64,000 nucleotides of DNA from Streptomyces sp. 378. GTDB lineage: Bacteria > Actinomycetota > Actinomycetes > Streptomycetales > Streptomycetaceae. The notes below the pieces were generated by a model that saw nothing but the letters and a program-made list of their open reading frames with translations, had not been told where the DNA came from and made no database searches. The stretch's first letter is position 1. The number at the start of each line of letters is the position of its first letter. The stretch lies in NCBI RefSeq assembly GCF_030124145.1, contig NZ_JASKMS010000002.1, positions 248,001 through 312,000 on the forward strand, given 5' to 3'. Shown in pieces: positions 24,600 through 31,508 of the stretch. The position numbers and the translations under genes are program-made.

Positions 24600-25898
24600 T
24601 CAGCGACCGGTGCCGATGCTGGTGGCCTTGGACTGCAGCGTCTTCTGCACCTCGGCGACGGTGGCCTTGCCGAGGGTCAGCTTCTCCAGTTCGGAGTCGA
24701 TGGTGTCGGCGATCTGCTGCCAGGTCGTGATGGCGGGCGGCGCCTTGCTGACCTCGAGCTGCTCGGCGAACGCCTTCAAGTTCTCGTCCTCGGTCAGCTT
24801 CCCCTCCGTCCACGCCTGGGGCGAAGGGGGCAGGCTGCCGGTGGCCTTGGAATAGGCCGCGAGGTTGGCGGGCTCGGTCAGGAACTGGGCGAACTTCCAT
24901 GCCGCGTCGGGGTTCTTGGCCTCCTTGAACACCGCCAGGTCGCTGCCGCCGGCGAACCCGGCGGGCTGCTTGGTGTACGGCATCGGCATGGTCTTCCACT
25001 TGCCGTCCAGCTCCGGGGCGTCCTTGTGGAGGCTGCCGCCGGCCCACGCACCCTCCTGGTAAACGGCGATCAGCCCGTCGCGGAAGCCCTGCACGTTGTC
25101 CGACCTGTCGGTCGGCGCCAGGCCCTGCTTGGGGACGCTCGCGTAGTCCTCCAGCGACTTGGCGACCTCGGGCGAGTCGAAGGTGAACTTTCCGGTCTTG
25201 GCGTCGTAGATGTCACCGCCCTGCTGCCAGACCATCGGCACCCAGAAAATCCAGGAGTTGAAGCCCATCACCAGCCCGCTGGCATGGCGCAGCTTGGGGT
25301 TCTCCTTGCCGGCGGTGGCCTGGATGGCCTTGAGGTCCTTCAGGTACCCGGCCCGGTCGCTAGCCAGGGCGCCCTTGATGCCGGCCTTCTTGGTGATGTC
25401 GGTCCGGTAGAAGACCGCCTGGGTGTCGGCGATGAACGGGACGCCGTAGGAGATGCCCTTGTACTTGGTGGTGTCCCACTGGCCGGGGTAGAAGTCCGAG
25501 GACTTGATCGACGCCGGGGTGGCCTGGAAGCCGTTCAAGGCGGCCATCTCGGCCATCCAGGTGCTGCCCACCATGGACATGTCCGGTGTGTTGCCGCCGG
25601 CTATCGCGGTGGTCAGCTTGTCGTGGGCACCGTCCCACGGGACCGCGGTGATCTTGACGTCTGCGTCCGGGTTCTCCTGCTCGAACTTCTTGGCCAGCTC
25701 CTTCAGGTCTTCGTCGGGGTCACCCATGGACCACATGACCACCGTCCCCTTGGCCTTGCCCGCGCCGATCTTGGCGGGCGCATCGTTGCCGGGGCCGGAA
25801 TCCTCGCTCCGGCCGCAGCCGGTGGCCACGAGGGCTGCCGTGACGGTGACGCACAGGGTCTGGACGGTTCTGACAGCGTGACGGGTAGTGATACGCAT
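24600..25898 (-). CDS. Sugar-binding lipoprotein of ABC importer
   Basis: A 432-aa extracellular solute-binding protein (family 1). I chose ATG 25898 because AAGGAG lies seven bases upstream and the product then begins with a lipoprotein signal peptide whose lipobox ends VATGC (Cys28). The open frame continues further upstream, but that part reads as GC-rich non-coding DNA. The mature protein has the usual two-lobe features, including MWSMGDPDEDLKELAKKFEQ near the start. It is the first gene of the importer operon and should decide the substrate. Context (GH32, GH3, LacI regulator) points to fructo- or gluco-oligosaccharides. Confidence 0.93.
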   Translation of the reverse strand: MRITTRHAVRTVQTLCVTVTAALVATGCGRSEDSGPGNDAPAKIGAGKAKGTVVMWSMGDPDEDLKELAKKFEQENPDADVKITAVPWDGAHDKLTTAIAGGNTPDMSMVGSTWMAEMAALNGFQATPASIKSSDFYPGQWDTTKYKGISYGVPFIADTQAVFYRTDITKKAGIKGALASDRAGYLKDLKAIQATAGKENPKLRHASGLVMGFNSWIFWVPMVWQQGGDIYDAKTGKFTFDSPEVAKSLEDYASVPKQGLAPTDRSDNVQGFRDGLIAVYQEGAWAGGSLHKDAPELDGKWKTMPMPYTKQPAGFAGGSDLAVFKEAKNPDAAWKFAQFLTEPANLAAYSKATGSLPPSPQAWTEGKLTEDENLKAFAEQLEVSKAPPAITTWQQIADTIDSELEKLTLGKATVAEVQKTLQSKATSIGTGR

Positions 25899-26293
25899 GA
25901 TGCGGCTCCTTGCCATTGAGCGAGACAAGCGCGGGGGGGGCGGCGAAGAATAGGAAGGGGCGGGCGCCCGGATGGGCCGGCCCACGAGTGGGCAGCGTCT
26001 GTGGTGACAGCGGCGGTCCCCCGCAGGTCGCGGTGGGAGCGTCCGACGCGGAGTGGGTAGCGGCCGGGCGGGATGTGCCAGACGCCCCTTCGGTGTCCCG
26101 GATCGGGAAACGCGCGGGCGGAAAGTGCAGGTGGGCGGTGCCGCGTGAACGCAGGCGCAGCCGCCCTGAGTCGTGAGGAAGGCGAGGCCCGAAGAGGTTC
26201 GCCGATGTTTCAAGGAGACGGGGGCGGTGCGTCACCGGCAACGCACCGCCCGGCCGCGAGGCGCCGTCATTCGCTCATCGCGATGACGTCGCG
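25899..26293. other. Intergenic region between importer operon and lacI-type gene
   Basis: About 395 bp. It contains the terminator of the regulator gene (26223-26250) and the promoter of the importer operon. A perfect 12-bp palindrome TCATCGCGATGA lies at 26275-26286 next to the regulator stop. No gene is supported here. Confidence 0.5.
26223..26250 (-). terminator. Hairpin terminator of the LacI-family gene
   Basis: A perfect 10-bp stem (GGCGGTGCGT pairing with ACGCACCGCC) around an 8-base loop, 43 bp past the regulator stop. It separates the regulator from the importer operon on the same strand. Confidence 0.75.
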
Positions 26294-27301
26294 TCAGTTC
26301 GAGCTCGGCTCTAACGTCGAGCCGCGGACTACGAGGCTGGTGGGAACGATGCGCGAGGGGGCGGCCTCCGGCGATCTCCGCACATGGTCGAGCAGCAGAC
26401 GGGCCGCCGCCTCACCCATTTCCCGCATCGGCTGGCGGATGGTGGTCAGCGCCGGATAGGTGTACGACGCCACCTCGACGTCGTCGAACCCCACCACGGC
26501 GACGTCCCGCGGAATCTTGAGGCCGGCCTCGTGCAGGGCCGCGATCACGCCGGCTGCCAAGGGGTCGTTGTGCCCGAAGACCGCGTCGAACTCCACGCCG
26601 TCCGCGAGAGCTTGCGCCACCGCGCTCCGGCCGTCGTCGAACAGGAAGTCGCCGCAGATGATTCTGCGCGGGTCGAGGTCGATCCCGGCCTGCGCATACG
26701 CGTCGACGAAGCCGCTCAGCCGTTCCTGCGTGCACCCGTACTCATCAGGACCGGTCACCACCAGAGGGCGACGACGGCCGAGGTCCAGCAGGTGGCGCGC
26801 CGCCTGCTCACCGCCTTCCCGGTTGGTGGTGGCCACGTAGGGGAATCCCGGCCGCTGGAAGCGGTCGTCGATCAGCACCACCGGCAGTCCGGCCTCGTGC
26901 AGTTCCGTGATGGATCCCAGGGCCCCCTCGGGCTCTATCACCAGCAGCCCGTCGAACGACTTGGCAGCGACCTGCAGGCCCAGCCTGCGCAGTGACTCCT
27001 CACCGCGGTTCCACGTCAGCATCCGCAGCCCGAAGCCCTCGGCCTCCAGCGTTTCGACGACCGCCTGCACTATGCCGGCCCAGGCCCAGGCCAAGTCAGG
27101 GACCAGCATGCCGATCATCTGTGTCGTGCCGCGTGCGAGCCCCACTGCCCCGGCGCTCGGCACATAACCGAGTTCCGATATCGCCTTGCGGACCTTCAAG
27201 ACGGTGTTCTCGTTGATCTCGCCCTTGCCGTTCAGCACCCGCGAGACCGTCGTCTTGCTGACCCCGGCCCGCGTGGCCACGTCGGCGATAGTGACTCCCA
27301 T
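26294..27301 (-). CDS. LacI-family transcriptional regulator
   Basis: A 335-aa repressor-type protein. The N-terminal helix-turn-helix (IADVATRAGVSKTTVSRVLN, residues 5-24) and hinge are followed by a periplasmic-binding-protein-like effector domain. I chose ATG 27301 because GGAGGTGAC precedes it and it gives the canonical LacI start; the longer open frame upstream only translates the hexamer repeat. It sits between the importer/glycosidase operon and the divergent levanase gene, so it probably controls both in response to an imported sugar. Two LacI-like palindromes lie in the levanase promoter region. Confidence 0.95.
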   Translation of the reverse strand: MGVTIADVATRAGVSKTTVSRVLNGKGEINENTVLKVRKAISELGYVPSAGAVGLARGTTQMIGMLVPDLAWAWAGIVQAVVETLEAEGFGLRMLTWNRGEESLRRLGLQVAAKSFDGLLVIEPEGALGSITELHEAGLPVVLIDDRFQRPGFPYVATTNREGGEQAARHLLDLGRRRPLVVTGPDEYGCTQERLSGFVDAYAQAGIDLDPRRIICGDFLFDDGRSAVAQALADGVEFDAVFGHNDPLAAGVIAALHEAGLKIPRDVAVVGFDDVEVASYTYPALTTIRQPMREMGEAAARLLLDHVRRSPEAAPSRIVPTSLVVRGSTLEPSSN

Positions 27302-27376
27302 GTCACCTCCCCTCCCTTCCTGCAGAGGCGGAAGACTTCCCTCCCGCACCGAAGGGCCGATCGTACAGAGCCCCGT

Positions 27377-27432
27377 GGTACCGGTACCGGTACCGGAACC
27401 GGTCCCGGAACCGGTTTCGGTAGCGGTTCCGG
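27377..27432. repeat. Degenerate tandem hexamer repeat (GGTACC-like)
   Basis: About nine hexamers of the form GGTACC, GGAACC or GGTTCC lie head to tail, 75-130 bp upstream of the lacI-type start. Overlapping ACCGGT palindromes result. It could be an autoregulatory or promoter-proximal site or a simple slippage repeat. Confidence 0.6.
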
Positions 27433-27706
27433 CAGTGAAGCACCGAAAGGCCCGACCGGTCAACAGGCAGGAAACAACTCGTTCACCGGCCCGTCTCGGC
27501 GTCGACGATGAGGCCGAAGCTTGCCGGGCGGCCCCCACCCCACCCCTCTGACCTGGGCGGTTACCGAACCCGAGACCGCCACTGCCAACGGGTCGGCGCG
27601 GTTCGCGACCACCGACGACAGCTGATGAACTGCCGGTCATGCTGGAGCGATCGCGCCCGGACCATTGACGCGGAGGCCGGATTGGGCTTCATAATCGGGC
27701 ACTCGC

Positions 27707-27735
27707 TGTCATCGATGACACAAGTCAACGTTGAC
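27707..27735 (+). promoter_or_regulatory. Two adjacent LacI-type operators upstream of the levanase gene
   Basis: TGTCATCGATGACA (27707-27720) is a perfect 14-bp palindrome and GTCAACGTTGAC (27724-27735) a perfect 12-bp palindrome. Their centres are 16 bp apart and both have the central CG typical of LacI/GalR operators. A TTGACA at 27731-27736 overlaps the second one. They lie 112-140 bp before the levanase ATG. Confidence 0.7.
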
Positions 27736-27846
27736 ACCCTCGGCCGACGGCACGGAAGCCGGCATCGGCCTGGGGTGCACTTTTCGGTCCGTCGCGCAGA
27801 AGCCGCAGTCACCGCTGCGTGGACGGCTGCGGGACTAGGAGACACC

Positions 27847-30405
27847 ATGAGCTCTGCACGCGTATCCCGGCATGCCCGCATACGGATGATGGCGGCGGTC
27901 GCGACCGTCTGCGCCCTGTCCGCAGCCCCGCCGGCCCCCCAGGCCGTCGCCGCCGACACCCCGACCTACACCGAGACCTACAGACCCCAGTTCCACTTCA
28001 CTCCGCAGAAGAACTGGATGAACGACCCCAACGGGCTCGTCTACTACAAGGGCGAGTACCACCTCTTCTACCAGTACAACCCCAACGGCAACACCTGGGG
28101 CGACATGTCCTGGGGGCACGCGGTGAGCAAGGACCTCGTGCACTGGAAGGAGTTGCCGCTCGCCCTGTCGCACGACGACGAGGAGATGGTGTTCTCCGGC
28201 AGCGCGGTCGTCGACTGGAACAACACCACCGGCTTCGGCACGAAGAAGAACCCGCCCATGGTGGCGATCTACACCAGCGCCTACAAGAACGGCGGCAAGC
28301 AGGCCCAGTCGCTCGCCTACAGCACCGACCGCGGCCGCACCTGGACCAAGTACCAGGGCAATCCCGTGATCGACATCGGCTCCAACAACTTCCGCGATCC
28401 CAAGGTCCAGTGGTACGCGCCGACCAAGAGCTGGCTGATGACGGTGTCGCTGTCCGCCGAGCACAAGGTGCGGTTCTACTCGTCGAAGAACCTCAAGGAC
28501 TGGGAGTTGCAAAGCGAGTTCGGACCGGCCGGTGCAACGGGCGGCGTGTGGGAGTGCCCCGACCTGTTCCCCCTCGCCGTGGACGGGAACAGGAAGAACA
28601 TCAAGTGGGTCCTGGTCGTCAACATCAACCCCGGTGGTATCGCGGGAGGTTCGGCCGCCCAGTACTTCATCGGCGACTTCGACGGCAAGAAGTTCACCGC
28701 GGACGACAAGGGCACGTACACCCCGCCCACAGGGAAGGTCGTGCAGGACTTCGAGGGCGCCGGCTTCGGTACGTGGACGAGCACGGGCACCGCGTTCGGC
28801 CAGGGACCGGCAGCCGGTGCGGTGGACTGGCAGGGGACCGTCGACGGCTTCGACGGCAAGGGCCTCGCCAACAGCTTCCACGGCGGTGACGGCGCCACCG
28901 GCAGCCTCAGCTCCCCCTCCTTCACCGTCGACAGCCCTTACCTGAACTTCAAGATCGGTGGCGGGCGGCATCCGCACGAGGCCGGGACCGTCATGGACAG
29001 CACTCCGCCCGCGGGCACGGTCCTCGCCGACTTCGAAGGCGGGACGTACGGCGACTGGACGGCGACCGGGGACGCTTTCGGCACCGCACCGGCTACCGGC
29101 ACCCTCCCCGACCAGGGACAGGTATCCGGCTTCCTGGGAGACGGGCTGGTCAACACCTTCCGGAACGGCGACTCCACCACGGGCACCCTCACGTCAGCCG
29201 AGTTCACCATCAACAAGAAGCACATCAACTTCCTCATCGGCGGCGGCAATCACCCGGCCGGCTCCGACAACCCGACCGCCGTCGAGCTCCTCGTGGACGG
29301 CCGGGTCGTCCGCAGCGCCACCGGAAAGGACGCCGAGGCACTCAACTGGGCCTCCTGGGACGTCAGCGACCTCGCCGGCAAGCAGGCGCGGATCAGGATC
29401 GTCGACGACAACACCGGCGGCTGGGGCCACGTCAACGTCGACCACATCATGCTGTCCGACAGCCAGGCCCAGCGCGTCTCCCAGGAGACGTCCGTCAACC
29501 TGATCGTCGACGGCAAGGTCGTCCGCAGCGCGACCGGCGCCGACAGCGAGACCCTGGACTGGGCCTCCTTCGACATGCGCCCGTACGTCGGCAAGAAGGC
29601 ACAGATCCAGGTCGTCGACATGAACACCGCCGGCTGGGGCCACGTCATGGCCGACCAGTTCACCGCCGCTGACAAGCCCGCCAAGTCCGTCGTACAGCGC
29701 GCCGACTGGGCCGACTACGGCAAGGACTATTACGCGGCGGTGTCCTGGGAGAACGCGCCGGGCGGCAAGCGCTACATGATCGGCTGGATGAACAACTGGG
29801 ACTACGGCCAGTCCGTCCCCACCTCCCCCTGGCGCGGCGCGCAGAGCGTTCCGCGGGAGATGGCCCTGCGCACCGTCGACGGCCGCATCCGGTTGGCCAG
29901 CAAGCCAGTGGGCAGCCTGGAGTCCCTCCGAGGGAAGCGCCCGGCGACGGCGTCCGACATCACCGTCAAGAGCACCTCCAAGCCCCTGATCGGCCCCACG
30001 GCCAAGGGCAAGGCACTCGACATCGAGGCGACCTTCTCCCTCAAGGACGCCGACCGCTTCGGCCTGAAGGTGCGCACCGGCGCGGGCGGCGAGGAGACCG
30101 TCATCGGATACGACAACACGACGCAGGAGTTGTACGTCGACCGCACCCGCTCCGGAGCCGGGGACTTCAGCAGCACCTTCCCCGGTGTCCAGACCGCACC
30201 GCTGAAGGCCAAGAACGGCAAGGTCAAGCTGCGGATTCTGGTCGACTGGTCCTCCGTCGAGGTCTTCGGCGGCAACGGCGAGGCAGTGATCACCGACCAG
30301 ATCTTCCCCGACCCCTCCAGCACCGGCGTCGAGGTCTTCGCCGAGGGCGGCACCGCCACCCTCGACCACATGCTGGCGTGGCAGCTGGGGTCCATCCGGC
30401 GGTGA
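27847..30405 (+). CDS. Secreted GH32 levanase/exo-fructanase with nested inserted domains
   Basis: With ATG 27847 (AGGAG upstream) the product is 852 aa with a Sec signal peptide cleaved near residue 36 (AVAAD). The GH32 motifs are intact: NWMNDPNG (D60), FRDPKVQW (D184) and WECPDLF (E236). The propeller is interrupted after residue ~295 by some 320 residues of two related beta-rich modules, one inserted within the other. Propeller residues (ISW-like strand, YMIGWMNNWDYG) then resume, and the C-terminal beta-sandwich completes the enzyme (TLDHMLAW at the end). It should degrade levan or inulin outside the cell and feed the importer. The promoter region has two LacI-type palindromes. A strong terminator follows. 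Confidence 0.93.
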   Translation: MSSARVSRHARIRMMAAVATVCALSAAPPAPQAVAADTPTYTETYRPQFHFTPQKNWMNDPNGLVYYKGEYHLFYQYNPNGNTWGDMSWGHAVSKDLVHWKELPLALSHDDEEMVFSGSAVVDWNNTTGFGTKKNPPMVAIYTSAYKNGGKQAQSLAYSTDRGRTWTKYQGNPVIDIGSNNFRDPKVQWYAPTKSWLMTVSLSAEHKVRFYSSKNLKDWELQSEFGPAGATGGVWECPDLFPLAVDGNRKNIKWVLVVNINPGGIAGGSAAQYFIGDFDGKKFTADDKGTYTPPTGKVVQDFEGAGFGTWTSTGTAFGQGPAAGAVDWQGTVDGFDGKGLANSFHGGDGATGSLSSPSFTVDSPYLNFKIGGGRHPHEAGTVMDSTPPAGTVLADFEGGTYGDWTATGDAFGTAPATGTLPDQGQVSGFLGDGLVNTFRNGDSTTGTLTSAEFTINKKHINFLIGGGNHPAGSDNPTAVELLVDGRVVRSATGKDAEALNWASWDVSDLAGKQARIRIVDDNTGGWGHVNVDHIMLSDSQAQRVSQETSVNLIVDGKVVRSATGADSETLDWASFDMRPYVGKKAQIQVVDMNTAGWGHVMADQFTAADKPAKSVVQRADWADYGKDYYAAVSWENAPGGKRYMIGWMNNWDYGQSVPTSPWRGAQSVPREMALRTVDGRIRLASKPVGSLESLRGKRPATASDITVKSTSKPLIGPTAKGKALDIEATFSLKDADRFGLKVRTGAGGEETVIGYDNTTQELYVDRTRSGAGDFSSTFPGVQTAPLKAKNGKVKLRILVDWSSVEVFGGNGEAVITDQIFPDPSSTGVEVFAEGGTATLDHMLAWQLGSIRR
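28735..29690 (+). repeat. Nested duplication of a beta-rich module inside the levanase
   Basis: The first half of module A1 (VQDFEGAGFGTW to IGGGRHP, ~28735-28980) is followed by a complete module A2 (ADFEGGTYGDW, IGGGNHP, LVDGRVVRSATG, GWGHVNVD; ~29013-29466). The second half of A1 then follows (LIVDGKVVRSATG to GWGHVMAD, ~29482-29690). A2 therefore sits inside A1 at the point after GGGxHP. Confidence 0.8.
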
Positions 30406-30416
30406 CGAGCCGGGGT

Positions 30417-30455
30417 CCGCGCGCCGGTCGGCCAGGAGCGGCTTCCGGCGCGCGG
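30417..30455 (+). terminator. Hairpin terminator of the levanase gene
   Basis: A perfect 11-bp GC stem (CCGCGCGCCGG at 30417-30427 with CCGGCGCGCGG at 30445-30455), 12 bp past the levanase stop. Confidence 0.8.
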
Positions 30456-30489
30456 GCTCAGAAGTGGGTGGTGCTCCCGAAGGTCTGCC

Positions 30490-30963
30490 GGAGCCGGGCC
30501 ATGTCGTGACGGTCGTGATCAGCAGCAGCACGCCGTCGATCCGGTCACGCGTCCACGGTCCGCCGTCGTCGGACAACCGCTCCATGAGGACGACGTACGC
30601 CTCGCGCTCGTCGTCCTCCAGAATCCCCTAGCAGCGCGGGAGGAGCTCCGTCAGCGCGCTCTCCGGGCGCCAATACACCACCAGTTCACGGCGGTGCGCG
30701 TCACCGAACCCGGTCACCGCGCCCCAACGCTCCCACGCCCCGGCCGGTTCCGGGCCGCACAGGGACAGCGCCATCGCGATCCCGGCGACGATCTCCTCAC
30801 CCCGGTGTTTGACCTTGGCGACGAGGTCGGCCGCGGTGGGTGACCCGTCGCCGGAGGTCCACTCGACCCGCAGCGGGTGCAGCCCGCTCAGCCTGCGCCG
30901 TTCGGCGAGCGCTCCGAGTTCACCGGCGATCCCGTCCCCGCGCAGAGGCGACGACGGCTCCAC
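30490..30963 (-). pseudogene. Remnant of a hypothetical gene with an internal stop
   Basis: On the minus strand a coding-like frame (VEWTSGDGSPTAADLVAKVK, then WGAVTGFGDAHRRELVVYWR) runs to a TAG at 30628-30630. In the same frame it continues as GILEDDEREAYVVLMERLSD and then RDRIDGVLLL. The natural reading is one gene broken by a nonsense codon. No family was recognised. The 5' end overlaps the kinase remnant on the other strand. Confidence 0.55.
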
Positions 30964-31357
30964 CCGGGGAGCCCGCGCTGTACGCGACTGGCTCGTCGCC
31001 CGTACCGCGAGCGCCGACCTGCTGTACCAGGCGACCAGGCCGCCGCAGGAGCTGCTCGATCATCTGAGCCGCTCGTTCGGCGTGACGCTGCCGAACGCCG
31101 TGGTGCTGCTCGACCTGCCCGTCGAGGAGGCGCTGGCACGGACCAGGAACCGGGAGAGCGGGGGCGAGTTGCACGAGACGGCGGACCTGTTGTCGCTGCC
31201 CCGGAAGCAGTACGACACCGCTCTGGGCTGGCTGTCACGAGCACGGCCCGAGGTGTCCGTGCACCGTGTCGACTGCCGTGGCCGCACCGCCGACGAGGTG
31301 ACCGAGGCGGTCCGCGCAGTGGTCACCCGTGAGGCAAAGGGCCGAGCACGGCGCTGA
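30960..31357 (+). pseudogene. Truncated nucleoside/thymidylate-kinase-like remnant
   Basis: About 115 C-terminal residues resemble P-loop deoxynucleoside or dTMP kinases: a VVLLDLPVEEALARTRNR strand-helix (the LID region with its arginines), an HETADLLSLPRKQYD helix and a VHRVDCRGRTADEVTEAV ending. The P-loop half is missing; the upstream frame gives only GC-rich nonsense. It is a 5'-truncated fragment next to another gene remnant. Confidence 0.6.
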
Positions 31358-31508
31358 CCTCCGCCGCGGTTCGGGCACTCACACGCTCAAGACCCGAACC
31401 ATTCCCGGCCGGCTTGGCAGGCGTGCCGGCGTCCCGGTGGTCGTGTCGGGTGGGCGCCGGGTTCCACTCGGGTCCTTCGAGGCCGCACTGCCCCGGCGCC
31501 TGCGGCTT

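Noticed and set aside
23526..25919. A ~800-codon plus-strand frame across the permease and binding-protein genes
   Set aside because: It is antisense to three well-recognised transporter genes and its translation is the typical R/G/Q/H-rich shadow of high-GC DNA.
27377..27432. CRISPR-like repeats
   Set aside because: Hexamers without spacers and no cas genes.
29194..30585. Long minus-strand frame opposite the levanase
   Set aside because: Shadow of the levanase except its first ~60 codons, which belong to the remnant listed at 30490-30963.
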